DNA of 64,000 nucleotides from Erythrobacteraceae bacterium CCH12-C2 (GTDB lineage Bacteria; Pseudomonadota; Alphaproteobacteria; Sphingomonadales; Sphingomonadaceae). Both the position numbers and the translations under genes were made by a program. The DNA is taken from NCBI GenBank assembly GCA_001556995.1, contig LSKF01000136.1, positions 33,824 through 97,823 on the forward strand, in the 5' to 3' direction. The notes under the pieces were generated by a model. The model ran no database searches and was not told the DNA's origin. It was given only the letters and a program-made list of their open reading frames with translations. Shown here piece after piece: positions 1-9,299 of the stretch. The first letter of the stretch is position 1. Each line of letters starts with the position of its first letter.

Positions 1-2
1 TC

Positions 3-770
3 GCTTGCGTCCCAGGCAATGCCTTCAGCCAATATGCGATTGCCGATGCGATGATGTGCCTGCCGCTGGGCGACCATTCGTCCGAAGTCGGCGCATCGAG
101 CTTCGTCAACCCCATGACCGCGCTGGGCTTTGTCGAGACCGCCAAGATGGAAGGTCACTCGGCGATCATCCACCTCGCCGCCGCCTCGAACCTCGGCCAG
201 ATGCTCAACCGCATCTGCATCGAAGACGGGATGAAGCTCGTCAACATCGTGCGCAAGCCCGAGCATGTCGCCATGCTCAAGGCGCAGGGCGCAACCTATG
301 TGGTCGATAGCTCCGCCCCCACCTACATGGCCGATCTGCGCGCTGCGATTGCCGAGACCGGCGCTTACCTCGGCTTCGATCCGATCGGCGGCGGGCAAGC
401 CTCGGACAGCGTGCTCAAGGCGATGGAACAGGTCGCGTCGAGCCAGATGGGCGAGTTTTCGCGCTATGGCTCGAACCAGCAGAAGAAGATGTACATCTAC
501 GGCCGCCTCGATCTGTCGAACACGATCCTGACGCCGTCCTATGGCCTCCAATGGAGCATCGCCGGGTGGCTGCTGACGCCCTTCCTCGCCCGCGCCGGGA
601 TGGAAACCGTGGTGCGGATGCGCACCCACGTGCAGCAGAACCTCACCACCACCTTCGCCTCGCATTACAAGGCCAAGGTGACGCTGGAGGGGATGCTGGA
701 GCGCGAGGCGCTGCTCGATTACCGCCAAATGAAGACCGGCGAGAAGTATCTGGTCACGCCCTGGGGATAA
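3..770 (+). CDS. Zinc-binding dehydrogenase / NADPH:quinone oxidoreductase-like protein (5' end outside window)
   Basis: The reading frame is open from the first bases of the window, so the N-terminus is missing; about 255 residues are present, ending YLVTPWG. The sequence resembles the nucleotide-binding and C-terminal halves of the medium-chain dehydrogenase/reductase superfamily. An AAASNLGQML turn stands where the Rossmann glycine motif falls, followed by a KPEHVAMLKAQGA segment and FDPIGGG. The superfamily transfers hydride between NAD(P)H and alcohols, quinones or enoyl substrates; the substrate here cannot be told. No gene follows on the same strand. The visible Met at 51 is internal, because coding similarity continues upstream of it. 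Confidence 0.75.
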   Translation, partial: ACVPGNAFSQYAIADAMMCLPLGDHSSEVGASSFVNPMTALGFVETAKMEGHSAIIHLAAASNLGQMLNRICIEDGMKLVNIVRKPEHVAMLKAQGATYVVDSSAPTYMADLRAAIAETGAYLGFDPIGGGQASDSVLKAMEQVASSQMGEFSRYGSNQQKKMYIYGRLDLSNTILTPSYGLQWSIAGWLLTPFLARAGMETVVRMRTHVQQNLTTTFASHYKAKVTLEGMLEREALLDYRQMKTGEKYLVTPWG

Positions 771-788
771 ATTACAACCGCGGGGGAT

Positions 789-819
789 GGGTGTGCGACG
801 CAAGCAATAGCGCGCACCC
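789..819. terminator. Hairpin after the dehydrogenase gene, possible terminator or decayed repeat
   Basis: GGGTGTGCG (789-797) pairs with CGCGCACCC (811-819) with one G-U pair, 19 bases past the stop codon. No clear T-run follows. The flanks GGGGGATGGGTGT and CACCCCTCGAT also occur in the palindromic repeat at 36397-36494, so this may be a degenerate copy of that element rather than a dedicated terminator. Confidence 0.35.
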
Positions 820-913
820 CTCGATATTACCAAGCCGCCGTTTGGCACCAACGACGCGTTGCGTTAGTGGTGTCAAACGGTCGGTCAGCCGCGAGTCTGA
901 CTGGAAGCCGCTT

Positions 914-1978
914 CTAAAGACGCGCTTCAAGAACCATATTGAACGGGCCTTCGGTCGCCCTTCTTACCCTGCCGAACCCAGCCCCCGTCAGAACTTCTGT
1001 CAGCTTGGCCTCTCCGGCTTGCGCACCGAGCGCCTCGCCGACCTCCTGCGCCAGCGAAGTTGGCACGCAGACCATGGTCGAAGCATTGTAATAAAGGCGG
1101 CTGACAGGATTTCCGATATTCTCTTGCGGGCTGTTTCCGGCAATCGGCTCAACGATCATCCACGTACCATCAGCCTTGAGAGCCTGCTTCATGTGCGCAG
1201 CACAGCCACGGGGATCGCCCATGTCGTGAAGACAATCAAACATGGTGATCAGATCGAAGTCGTGCTCGGCTATCTCTTTCGCGGAGGCTGTTTCGAATCT
1301 TACCCTGCCGGACAGGCCGTGGGAATGCGCGTGAGCATTGGCCTGCTCGATTGAAGGTTGATGAAAGTCATAGCCGATGAACTGGCTGTTCGGGAAAGCC
1401 TCCGCCATTAGCAAAGTCGAAAAGCCGACGCCGCAACCGACATCGGCAACCTTCGCACCGACCTCCAGCCGCGGAATCATCCCTTCAAGCGCGGGAAGCC
1501 AAGCTTGCACGATCCCGTTCACGTAGCCGGGACGGAAGAAGGCGCCGACTGCGCAGAACAAGCAACCCGCACTGTCCCCCCATGCAACGCCCTCACCAGT
1601 GCGGAAGCCCGCTTCGACCTTGGGCTCACCTTCAATCATCGCTGCCGCAAGATCGAACGCGCCTTCCATGTAGAGCGGACTATCGGCAATCGCGAAGACC
1701 ATCGCCTGTTCGGGCGAAAGGTTGAATTTTGCGGTAGTGGGATCGAACAAGATATACCCATTGGTAGCCTGTGCCAGCCCCCATTCGCGGACATAGCGCT
1801 CTGCTAGCCCCAAGCGCGCGGCAAGCTCGGTCGACGTCGCTGGCCCATCGGCATGGAGTGAGGCGAATAGACCCAATCGCATACCAATCCGCACGGTAGG
1901 CACGCTGAATGCACCGCCCAGATCTGCGAGCATTTTTCCGACGAGCAGGTTCAAGGTATCTGGGTTGATTTCGGTCAT
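914..1978 (-). CDS. Class I SAM-dependent methyltransferase with N-terminal winged-helix domain
   Basis: 354 residues. The first ~100 look like the winged-helix dimerisation domain of O-methyltransferase-type enzymes (TELAARLGLAERYVREW). SAM-binding motif I is VADVGCGVG at residues 177-186, followed by the acidic strand end FIGYDF. A later FDLITMFDCLHDMGDP segment fits motif IV. This architecture is shared by uncharacterised bacterial methyltransferases and small-molecule O-methyltransferases; the substrate is unknown. The start is ATG at 1978 with GGAGCC 8 bases upstream. The gene stands alone, and its flanks look more AT-rich than the rest of the window, which could mean a separate acquisition (inference only). 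Confidence 0.85.
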   Translation of the reverse strand: MTEINPDTLNLLVGKMLADLGGAFSVPTVRIGMRLGLFASLHADGPATSTELAARLGLAERYVREWGLAQATNGYILFDPTTAKFNLSPEQAMVFAIADSPLYMEGAFDLAAAMIEGEPKVEAGFRTGEGVAWGDSAGCLFCAVGAFFRPGYVNGIVQAWLPALEGMIPRLEVGAKVADVGCGVGFSTLLMAEAFPNSQFIGYDFHQPSIEQANAHAHSHGLSGRVRFETASAKEIAEHDFDLITMFDCLHDMGDPRGCAAHMKQALKADGTWMIVEPIAGNSPQENIGNPVSRLYYNASTMVCVPTSLAQEVGEALGAQAGEAKLTEVLTGAGFGRVRRATEGPFNMVLEARL

Positions 1979-2182
1979 AATTAGGCTCCAGCCGACACCG
2001 CAAAATAGCGACTGTCAGAAAAATTCGGATGAATATTAGGAGCGACCGATTTTTTTAACGACCAGCTTTAGTTCTGACTAGATTTGCAATATTGTCAAGT
2101 CATGCAACTGATGTTGGTATTTTCTTTTTGAGGTTCCCGTCGCAGGTAGTAGGTTTTGGCCAAAATTGCGCCAATCCCGCCA

Positions 2183-3169
2183 TCACCCTCCATCAAACGC
2201 CGCCTGCACGCTGCGCGCATCGGTAATCCCATTCGCCACCAGCACCAGCAGCAGCACCCGCGCCTTGGCTGGGCCGAGTGCGCGTGCCGCCACCAGCCCC
2301 AGCGCGTCGTCGTCGACCTCGACATTACGGTCGACAATGCCTTCATCGACGCGGGTTGAGCGCACCACCGGCACGCCTGATGCCGCCGCCTCGGCCAGCG
2401 CCGCGATCACGCTCGCCGGCGCATTGCCCTGCCCCATCCCGGCTAGCACCATCCCCTTGCACCCGATCCCGAGCAGCGCCTTGACCGGCTGTTCGTCCAT
2501 CCCCGCGCCCGCTGTCAGGATGGCCACGCGGGGCAGCGCAGCAGGCCAAGTGTAACGCGCGCCCTCCCCCGCTCGGTGCGGCGGGCCGAACCAGTCGAGG
2601 CTCGCGGGCGTGACCCGCGCCAAAGGCCCGCGCGGGAAGCTTTTGAAGGCGTCGATGCTCGATGTCGCGGCCTTGCGGGCATCGCGCGCGGCGAGCACTG
2701 CGTCGCCCATGACCAGCATCACCCCGCGCCCCGCCGCCGCTGGATCGCTCACCACCCGAACCGCATTGGCGAAATTGCGCATCCCATCTGCCCCCACCGC
2801 GTCCGCCGGCCGCATCGCGCCGACCAGCACGATGGGCTTGGTGGTGGCCAATGTCAGGTCAAGCAGGAAGGCCGTTTCCTCGGCGGTGTCGGTGCCATGG
2901 GTGATAATGACCCCGTTGATCGCAGGATCGTCCATCGCCCCGAGACAAGCCGCGTGAAGCGCCTGCCATTCGGTCCAGCCAATATCCTGCGAACCTATGC
3001 GGGCGATGTCGTGCGGGACCAGCTCTGCTGGCAACCCAAGCGCCTCCAGATTTCCGATCAGCGCCGATAAGGCAAGCCCGCCTGGACGATAGGCCGCCCC
3101 AACTGCGCTCGCCCCCGCCCCGGCAATCGTGCCGCCAGTGCCAAGAACGAGGATGCGAGGAACCGTCAT
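2183..3169 (-). CDS. L-asparaginase (type I/II fold)
   Basis: 328 residues from ATG 3169, the Met directly before the conserved N-terminal strand PRILVLGTGGTIAG. An upstream in-frame start at 3253 would add 28 unconserved residues. The two family signatures are present: TGGTIAG near residues 11-17 with the nucleophilic Thr, and HGTDTAEETA with the second Thr-Asp pair. The family hydrolyses L-asparagine to aspartate and ammonia. No signal peptide is seen, so the enzyme is probably cytoplasmic. The gene is not in an obvious operon; tRNA-Val lies divergently about 90 bases upstream. Confidence 0.9.
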   Translation of the reverse strand: MTVPRILVLGTGGTIAGAGASAVGAAYRPGGLALSALIGNLEALGLPAELVPHDIARIGSQDIGWTEWQALHAACLGAMDDPAINGVIITHGTDTAEETAFLLDLTLATTKPIVLVGAMRPADAVGADGMRNFANAVRVVSDPAAAGRGVMLVMGDAVLAARDARKAATSSIDAFKSFPRGPLARVTPASLDWFGPPHRAGEGARYTWPAALPRVAILTAGAGMDEQPVKALLGIGCKGMVLAGMGQGNAPASVIAALAEAAASGVPVVRSTRVDEGIVDRNVEVDDDALGLVAARALGPAKARVLLLVLVANGITDARSVQAAFDGG

Positions 3170-3261
3170 GCCCACCGTCCTACCCAGCGTGTCACCCAAG
3201 CGCCACTGGGCAATTGCATTTGCCGCACGGCGCGGTAAAGAGCACGCCACCATGCGCCGTG

Positions 3262-3337
3262 GGGCGGTTAGCTCAGTTGGTAGAGCATCTCGTTTACACC
3301 GAGAGGGTCAGCGGTTCGAGCCCGTTACCGCCCACCA
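3262..3337 (+). tRNA. tRNA-Val (anticodon UAC)
   Basis: 76 bases with encoded CCA. Acceptor GGGCGGT (3262-3268) pairs with ACCGCCC (3327-3333). The D arm is GCTC..GAGC, the anticodon loop TTTACAC carries TAC, and the T arm contains GGTTCGAGCC. All stems pair, so this is a complete valine tRNA. Confidence 0.97.
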
Positions 3338-3722
3338 TGCAGACGGTCGCCAAGCGGGCCCTATGCCGCTTTCCTGTGCACTTGAAGGCGAATGGCGAAC
3401 GGGCAAAGGTCCGGCGACAGCAAGCGCGATTGCAGCGTCGGCCACGGCAGCGCTCATTCCTGATAATTTGGCAAGCGGCAGGGAGGAGAAACGCGCGGGA
3501 ACTCGGGCCACCTTTGCTCCTTGCCGCCGATCGGTTTCGCTCAGCCCATTCCTGTTTGCTCTGTCCCGCTTACCAGCCCTTGCGCTCGAGCATGGGCTTC
3601 ATGATCCGCTCCAGCCCGGCCGCAAGCAGCGCAAGCCCGGCGCGGCGGCTGGCGGGGTAATGCCCTGCCAGATCCTTCATCACCCGGTAAACATGGGCAC
3701 GAGGGGGGGGACAACAGCGCCC
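3338..3722. other. 385-base stretch without a convincing gene
   Basis: The stretch lies between tRNA-Val and the stop codon of the DUF1501 gene. The only candidate is a 36-codon minus-strand ORF at 3570-3680 (MKDLAGHYPASRR... ending LERKGW). It continues in the same frame past the DUF1501 stop, with eight consecutive Cs in between on the coding strand. I do not recognise it, and no good ribosome site precedes it. It could be a small protein or a remnant of a longer C-terminus. Confidence 0.4.
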
Positions 3723-5186
3723 CTAACGCGAGGCTGCGACCGCCGCCAATGCTGGCTTCATGAAGCCGATGTCGGGAGATGCGAAGCGGCCGATATTGGG
3801 CGCGACCGATGGCAACTCCGATGGCGCAACCCCGAACCACAGGCCCAGCGTCGAGGAAAGCTCGTCAACCGAGGTGGTCGGCAGCAGACGCCCCTGACCG
3901 ACCTGATCGGCGCTGGTCAAGGAAACCTGCGGCGCGCGGCCATAGAAGCGCCCGCCGCGCACGCCGCCGCCGACGATAAAGTGATGCGCGCCCCAGCCGT
4001 GATCGGAGCCATCGCCGTTGGACGAGAGCGTGCGCCCGAAATCCGAGGCGGTGAAGGTGGTGACATTGTCTGCCACGCCCAGCTCCACCGTCGCCCGGTA
4101 AAAGGCATCGATCGCGAAGTCGACTTGGCCGAGCAGACCGTCATGCGTGCCGATCAGGCCATCGTGGTTGTCGAAACCGCCCAGCGAGACGAGGAACACC
4201 TGCCGTGTCACCCCTAATCGCCCGCGCGCTGCAATCAGTTGAGCGACCACGCGGAGCTGGTCGGCGAGGCGGTTGCCGGTGCCGAAGCTGGTGTTGAGGG
4301 TCGAACTGCGCAGCGCATCATTGACGAAGGCGCCATACTGGATCGAGCGATCATTGAAGCGCGCATAATCGGCCGCCAGCACATTGCCCGAACCGCTGCG
4401 CAAAACGGTGCTGAGCGCCTGAGAGGCCACTGCCGAATTGAACAGCCGGCCGGTCTGGAGCGGGTTGTACAGCGTCGCCCCGGCGGGCGACACCTGATAG
4501 GGCACTGCGGTTTGGCCGCTCAGAAACACCGCGTTGCCGGTAGCATTGATCGCGGTGAACATGGCATTGGTGTTCGACGTCAGCGCCAGATCGGCCATGC
4601 GCCCGCCCCAGCCGGTCCGCGAGCCTTCAGGCTGTGAACTCTGCCAGGTTGATTGCTGGTCATTGTGCGAAAACAGCTTGGCCGGGCGCGGCACGTTGCC
4701 TGCGTCGTATTGCGCCCGGGTCAGCGGAACAATCAGCGGACCGACATTCAGCAGCGGGGCCATCGCCTTTTGGTCGAACAGGGTCTTCAGGCGCGGCATG
4801 GTCGGCGCCAGCGCGTAGGTGATGTCGTCGGTCAAGCGCTGGTCGGTCGGGGTGGCAAGCGCGGTGTTCGCCAGCGCACTGCGCGCCAGCGCACTGCGCG
4901 CCAGCGCAATGCCGGAGGCTGCTTCCGAACCGGCGGTGCCCCGGATGGCGGCATAGCGCGCGTAATTCGCCGCATCGACGGGGATCAACGTGTTGGCGTA
5001 ATCATTGCCGCCATAAAGGAACACGCAGACCAGCGCCTTGTATCCTCCGGCATTGCTGAAGGCTGCCGCCTCGGCCAGTCCCGCCAGATCCAGCGCATAG
5101 GAAGCAGCGCCGCCCATCATCACCAGTTGTGCCGAGCGCTTCAGAAACGCGCGCCGCTCGATTTCGATGCTCTTGCCGATGAACAT
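3723..5186 (-). CDS. DUF1501 domain-containing protein (Tat-exported)
   Basis: 487 residues. The N-terminus carries a twin-arginine motif, ERRAFLKRS, followed by a hydrophobic stretch ending near AEAAAF, so export by the Tat system is predicted. The body has family features: FLYGGNDYANTLIP, NVGPL, FSHNDQQSTWQS and SLGGFDNHD, plus the late HGWGAHHF segment. DUF1501 proteins belong to the alkaline phosphatase/sulfatase-like superfamily, and their function is unestablished. The gene starts 20 bases after the DUF1800 gene stops; these two families are regularly paired, and they probably act together at the cell envelope. Confidence 0.88.
   Translation of the reverse strand: MFIGKSIEIERRAFLKRSAQLVMMGGAASYALDLAGLAEAAAFSNAGGYKALVCVFLYGGNDYANTLIPVDAANYARYAAIRGTAGSEAASGIALARSALARSALANTALATPTDQRLTDDITYALAPTMPRLKTLFDQKAMAPLLNVGPLIVPLTRAQYDAGNVPRPAKLFSHNDQQSTWQSSQPEGSRTGWGGRMADLALTSNTNAMFTAINATGNAVFLSGQTAVPYQVSPAGATLYNPLQTGRLFNSAVASQALSTVLRSGSGNVLAADYARFNDRSIQYGAFVNDALRSSTLNTSFGTGNRLADQLRVVAQLIAARGRLGVTRQVFLVSLGGFDNHDGLIGTHDGLLGQVDFAIDAFYRATVELGVADNVTTFTASDFGRTLSSNGDGSDHGWGAHHFIVGGGVRGGRFYGRAPQVSLTSADQVGQGRLLPTTSVDELSSTLGLWFGVAPSELPSVAPNIGRFASPDIGFMKPALAAVAASR
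4871..4915 (-). repeat. 15-bp tandem repeat inside the DUF1501 gene
   Basis: CCAGCGCACTGCGCG occurs twice in tandem (4871-4885, 4886-4900), and a diverged third copy starts at 4901. It encodes the repeated ALARS pentapeptide in a loop-like, alanine-rich segment. Copy number could vary by slippage without breaking the frame. Confidence 0.8.
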
Positions 5187-5205
5187 TTGCGCCTCCCCCT
5201 GGGGC

Positions 5206-7071
5206 TTATTTCTGAACCAGATAATCGGTCGATGCGAGGATCAGTGTGACCCCGATCTGCACCCGCCGCAGCCGGTCGGCGTTGGTTGAGCTTGCGGTCA
5301 CCGCGACATCCTCCATCGCGCTGCGGACGGTGTCGCGCACGCTCTGGCTGAGTTGGCGGCCGGTCAGTAGCAGGTCGAGCCGGTCAAGCAGGGCAGCACT
5401 GTCCTGCGCAATTGCCGTCTCAGCCGAAAAATCGAGCAAGACATCGGCAACGGGCGCCCGCCCGCCGGTTATCGCGCGTTCTAGGAAATTGACGTAGCCG
5501 GCCACCGAGGTCTCGTTGACCAGCTGGAATTCGGGCGCAAGCAGGCCGCGGTTGGCGATTTCGGTGTTGGCAGGGAAGTACCCGGGGCGGAAAAAATTGA
5601 ACACCGATGGCGAGCGCAGCGGGCTTTGCCCGAGTGAGGTTGCCGGATCGCTGAGATCGCCGACCTGCCAGTTGCCGCTGTTCGACCGCGCCCCAAAGGT
5701 CCGCGCCAATTGCACAAAGCGCAGCACCGGCTCGCGCAGCTTGCCGAAATTGGGGTTGGTCACGTTGGCCGGATCGAGCGCCTCGTTGTCCGTGAGGATC
5801 GCCTTGAACACGGCGCGAAGATCGCCGCGCTGACCCTGCCCGTTATTGGCAAAGATCGCCGCAACCCGGCCAACATAGGCCGGGGAGGGATTGCTCGTCA
5901 CCAGCCGCTGGATCATCTGCTTGGCAAAGAACGGCGCTACGTTGGGATGGTTGAAGAGGCGGTCAAGCGCGAGCCGCAGACTTTCGGCCGCGCCAGTCCC
6001 GGCCGGAATGGTGAGGCCGAGGAAGGTCTTGGCTTCGGTCGCATGGAACCCGGTGGTTCGTGCCGGAACCCAGCGAGTCGGATCAGCGGTCATGGGACGG
6101 CGGACATAATCGGGATCGGGAATCCGACCTGTTCCGACCACCTCGTTCGTGAAGGCCAGGCCAGCCTGATCAAAATCATAGCCGGTGAAGACCCTCGCCA
6201 GCCCCGTGACGTCTTCGCTGGTGTAGGATTCGACCGGATTGCCGTTCACCAACCGGTTGGTGCCATCGGGATTGAGCTCGAACAGGCCAATGGTGAACAG
6301 CTGCATCACCTCGCGGGCGTAATTCTCGTCCGGCACCCGGCCGCGGCCATCGGCGGCGCGGTTGCCACGGGTGTTGAGAAATACGCCCATCGCCGGGTTC
6401 AGGGTAATGTCCTGCAACAGATCGCGAAAACTGCCGAAAGCGTTGCGATTGAGGACATCCCAATACTCGCCAATCGCCGGGCCGCGCCACGTCACGCTAA
6501 TCCCTGACAGCGACACCACGAAGAATTCCGACAGCGCCAAGGCAATCCGCTTGCGCACCGGATTGTCGCCCGAAAGCAGCTGGGACCAGATCATGTAATC
6601 GCCGGTGATCGTACTGTTATAGTAGCGGTTGGCATCAACCCGGTCATAGCCGCGATCGGCCAGGAAGGTGCGGGCATTCTGGCTGTTCGGGACCGAAAAC
6701 TGGCGATCGAGCCATGGACCAAACCCTTCGCTGCGCACTTCAGCGATCGCCGCAGTTGACGCAGACAGCGAGGCTTGCAGCAGAAACCGCGCCGCTTCGG
6801 CATCGGTCTGCGGCCTGCGCACTGTCGCTACCGGCGTGCCCGTGCCTGCGGTGCTGCCGCCCCCGCTGCTGCTTGTCCCCCCGCCGCCGCAAGCCGCGAC
6901 CGCGAGTGCGAGTGTGCTGACGGCTGAGGACCGGGCGCCGGGGTTATGAAGCGCGCGGTTCTCGGGTGCGATAGGGACCACGGCCGCCTTGTGCTCAGGC
7001 AGCGACGGCCCTTGCGCGTCCTTCGTTTCGCCGGGCCGTGTACCAACAGCGTCATCAACCGAAAGTTGCAT
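5206..7071 (-). CDS. DUF1800 domain-containing protein
   Basis: 621 residues from ATG 7071, chosen because AGGGGG lies about 7 bases upstream; an in-frame Met at 7164 is unsupported. Around residues 50-61 a hydrophobic run STLALAVAAC is followed by a Gly-rich stretch, which looks like a lipoprotein signal but lies unusually far from the start. Family landmarks are RFLLQASLSAS near the domain start, ARTFLADRGYDR, NYAREVMQLFTIGL and a late SVFNFFRPGY. The function is unknown. It is the upstream partner of the DUF1501 gene and probably co-transcribed with it. Confidence 0.87.
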   Translation of the reverse strand: MQLSVDDAVGTRPGETKDAQGPSLPEHKAAVVPIAPENRALHNPGARSSAVSTLALAVAACGGGGTSSSGGGSTAGTGTPVATVRRPQTDAEAARFLLQASLSASTAAIAEVRSEGFGPWLDRQFSVPNSQNARTFLADRGYDRVDANRYYNSTITGDYMIWSQLLSGDNPVRKRIALALSEFFVVSLSGISVTWRGPAIGEYWDVLNRNAFGSFRDLLQDITLNPAMGVFLNTRGNRAADGRGRVPDENYAREVMQLFTIGLFELNPDGTNRLVNGNPVESYTSEDVTGLARVFTGYDFDQAGLAFTNEVVGTGRIPDPDYVRRPMTADPTRWVPARTTGFHATEAKTFLGLTIPAGTGAAESLRLALDRLFNHPNVAPFFAKQMIQRLVTSNPSPAYVGRVAAIFANNGQGQRGDLRAVFKAILTDNEALDPANVTNPNFGKLREPVLRFVQLARTFGARSNSGNWQVGDLSDPATSLGQSPLRSPSVFNFFRPGYFPANTEIANRGLLAPEFQLVNETSVAGYVNFLERAITGGRAPVADVLLDFSAETAIAQDSAALLDRLDLLLTGRQLSQSVRDTVRSAMEDVAVTASSTNADRLRRVQIGVTLILASTDYLVQK

Positions 7072-7389
7072 GCAATTACCCCCTGTCAGACCCTGAACGT
7101 CTGAAGAGTAGAAAACCCTTCGCTGACTTGCAGGATAATCTGCAGTTTGCGATCTTTCCCGCAAGCAAAATTGCAGGTTGCCACCAGAGGCCCATCAGCT
7201 CCCGCCACGTTCATGCGGCGTCAGGGACCATTTGGCGAAGCTGGTTGCGGAATTTTTCCGTGATAATACAGGGGTTTATGTATCGCGCCTCGCATGTTGG
7301 CCTGGGGCAAGAGGGGCCGCGATCCGGAGCGCAGATAGCGCTGCGGCGGTTCCTCGTCTGAATACGAGGCCGCCGCCGCGCTCCGCGTC

Positions 7390-8583
7390 CTATTCGTGGC
7401 GCAGCGCGTCGATCGGGTCGAGCTTGGAGGCGCGGCTGGCGGGGTAGTATCCGAACACGATCCCCATGCCAGCAGCGAACAGGAAGCTGATGAGGTTGAT
7501 CACCGGATCAAACACAAAGGGCACATCAATCAGCGTGGCTAGCCCGATCGAGGCACCAAAGCCCAGCGCGATACCGACGAGCCCGCCAAGGGCGCACAGC
7601 ACCACCGCCTCGGTCAGGAACTGCAAGCGCACTTCGCGCGCCAGCGCGCCGATGGCAAGGCGGATGCCGATTTCGCGGGTGCGCTCGGTGACCGAGACCA
7701 GCATGATGTTCATGATCCCGATCCCGCCCACCAACAGGCTGATCGAAGCGATCACCGCCACCATCACGGTCAGCGTTCCGGTCACTGCGCCCAAGGCCTG
7801 ATTGATCTGCGCCGTGTCGATAATATTGAAATCGTTCGGTTCTTCTCCTTGCAGCAGGCGTCGTTCGCGCAGCAGATCGACCAGCGAATCCTGGATCGCC
7901 GAGGCCGCATAGGCGGTATCGTACTTGACCACGAAGTAATCGAGATTGTCGTTGCCCCGGAATCGCCGCTGCACTGTCTTGAGCGGCATGTAGACCATAT
8001 CGTCATCATCCTGCCCGCCGCCCTGACCGCGTTCCTCCATCACCCCGATCACCTGGCATGAGATATCGTCGAGCCGCATGCGTGCGCCGACAGGGCTGGT
8101 GCCGACCGGGAAGATCGCATCGCGCACCTTGAGCCCGATCAAGCAGGCATTCTTGCCCGCCTCCTCTTCATCGCGGGTGAAGGCGCGACCTTCCGCGATC
8201 TTGATGGTCTGCGCTTCGAGCAGCGGGTTGGTGCCCCCTTCGACCCGCGTGTCCCAGTCCTGCCCGTTGTAGAACGCGGTCGCAGTTGCGCCGACACCTC
8301 CCGCCGCGATCTTGACCCCGGCGATCTGCTGTTCGACCGCGATCACATCGGCCTCGTCAAACGGGCGGACCGTGCCGCGCGTGGTGCGCACCGGGAAGAT
8401 GATGAAATTGCTCGCCCCGAGCGAGGAGACCTCTTCCTGCACCGAGGCGGTGACGCCGTTGCCGAGCGTTACCATCGTCACCACCGCCGCCACACCGATG
8501 ATGATCCCGAGCGTCGTCAGGATCGAGCGCATGATGTGGCGCCGGATTTCGCGCAGGGCGAGGAGGATCGTCGTGCCAAGCAT
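7390..8583 (-). CDS. ABC transporter permease, MacB/FtsX type
   Basis: 397 residues. One transmembrane helix sits near the N-terminus (SILTTLGIIIGVAAVVTMV), followed by a periplasmic MacB-type domain of about 220 residues. Three more helices fall in the last 130 residues (GTLTVMVAVIASISLLVGGIG and two others), with the typical EIGIRLAIGA coupling segment. This is the permease of a MacAB-TolC-like exporter, with the ATPase on a separate protein. Its start overlaps the last base of the ATPase gene. It moves substrates from the periplasm or inner membrane to the outer-membrane factor; the substrate is unknown. Confidence 0.92.
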   Translation of the reverse strand: MLGTTILLALREIRRHIMRSILTTLGIIIGVAAVVTMVTLGNGVTASVQEEVSSLGASNFIIFPVRTTRGTVRPFDEADVIAVEQQIAGVKIAAGGVGATATAFYNGQDWDTRVEGGTNPLLEAQTIKIAEGRAFTRDEEEAGKNACLIGLKVRDAIFPVGTSPVGARMRLDDISCQVIGVMEERGQGGGQDDDDMVYMPLKTVQRRFRGNDNLDYFVVKYDTAYAASAIQDSLVDLLRERRLLQGEEPNDFNIIDTAQINQALGAVTGTLTVMVAVIASISLLVGGIGIMNIMLVSVTERTREIGIRLAIGALAREVRLQFLTEAVVLCALGGLVGIALGFGASIGLATLIDVPFVFDPVINLISFLFAAGMGIVFGYYPASRASKLDPIDALRHE

Positions 8584-9299
8584 CAGGCCGGGGCGCCTTC
8601 TTCCGCCAGCGCGCCGCGCTCGACCCGCTCGACCAGCCCGTCGCGGAAGCGCACGATGGTTTTGGCATAGGCCGCCATTTCTTCCTCATGGGTCACCATC
8701 AGGATCGTGATGCCTTGCGCATTGAGGCGGCGTAGCAGTTCCATGATCTCGACCGATCGTTCGCTATCAAGATTGCCGGTGGGCTCATCCGCGAGCAGCA
8801 CATCGGGTTCGGTCACCAGCGCGCGGGCGATGGCGACGCGCTGCTGCTGACCACCGGACAGCTCGGCCGGAGTGTGATCGGCCCAGGGCACCAGCCCCAC
8901 CTGGTCGAGAGCGCGCATCGCGGCGTCGCGCCGCTGAACCTTGTTCTCGCCGCGATAGAGCAAGGGCAATTCGACATTCTCCAGCGCGGTGGTACGCGCC
9001 AAAAGGTTGAAGCCCTGAAAAACGAAACCGAGATAGCGCCGCCGGAGCAGGCTGCGCTGATCGCGGTCGAGCTTCTGAACCTCGACCCCGCGGAACCGGA
9101 ACACGCCCCCGGTGGGCACGTCGAGGCATCCGAGGATGTTCATGGTGGTCGACTTGCCCGAGCCCGAAGGCCCCATGATCGCCACAAACTCGCCGCGTTC
9201 GATGGTGAGGTCGACGCCCTTCAGCGCCTGAAACGCCGCCGCCCCGTTGCCGAAGGTCTTGGTGATCCCTTCCAGCTGGATGAGCGGTTCGCCCGTCAC
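8583..9299 (-). CDS. ABC transporter ATP-binding protein (MacB/LolD family)
   Basis: 238 residues. Walker A is GPSGSGKST, the signature is LSGGQQQRVAIA, Walker B is VLLADEPTGNLD, and a switch His follows in MVTHEEEM. This is the typical energy-coupling subunit of type VII (mechanotransmission) ABC exporters. It overlaps the adaptor gene upstream by 4 bases and the permease gene downstream by 1 base, so all are probably translated together. Substrate specificity rests with the partners. Confidence 0.93.
   Translation of the reverse strand: MTGEPLIQLEGITKTFGNGAAAFQALKGVDLTIERGEFVAIMGPSGSGKSTTMNILGCLDVPTGGVFRFRGVEVQKLDRDQRSLLRRRYLGFVFQGFNLLARTTALENVELPLLYRGENKVQRRDAAMRALDQVGLVPWADHTPAELSGGQQQRVAIARALVTEPDVLLADEPTGNLDSERSVEIMELLRRLNAQGITILMVTHEEEMAAYAKTIVRFRDGLVERVERGALAEEGAPA

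Noticed and set aside
2095..2346. 83-codon minus-strand frame at the end of the asparaginase gene
   Set aside because: It overlaps the asparaginase C-terminus in another frame and has a Trp/Cys-rich, unnatural composition.
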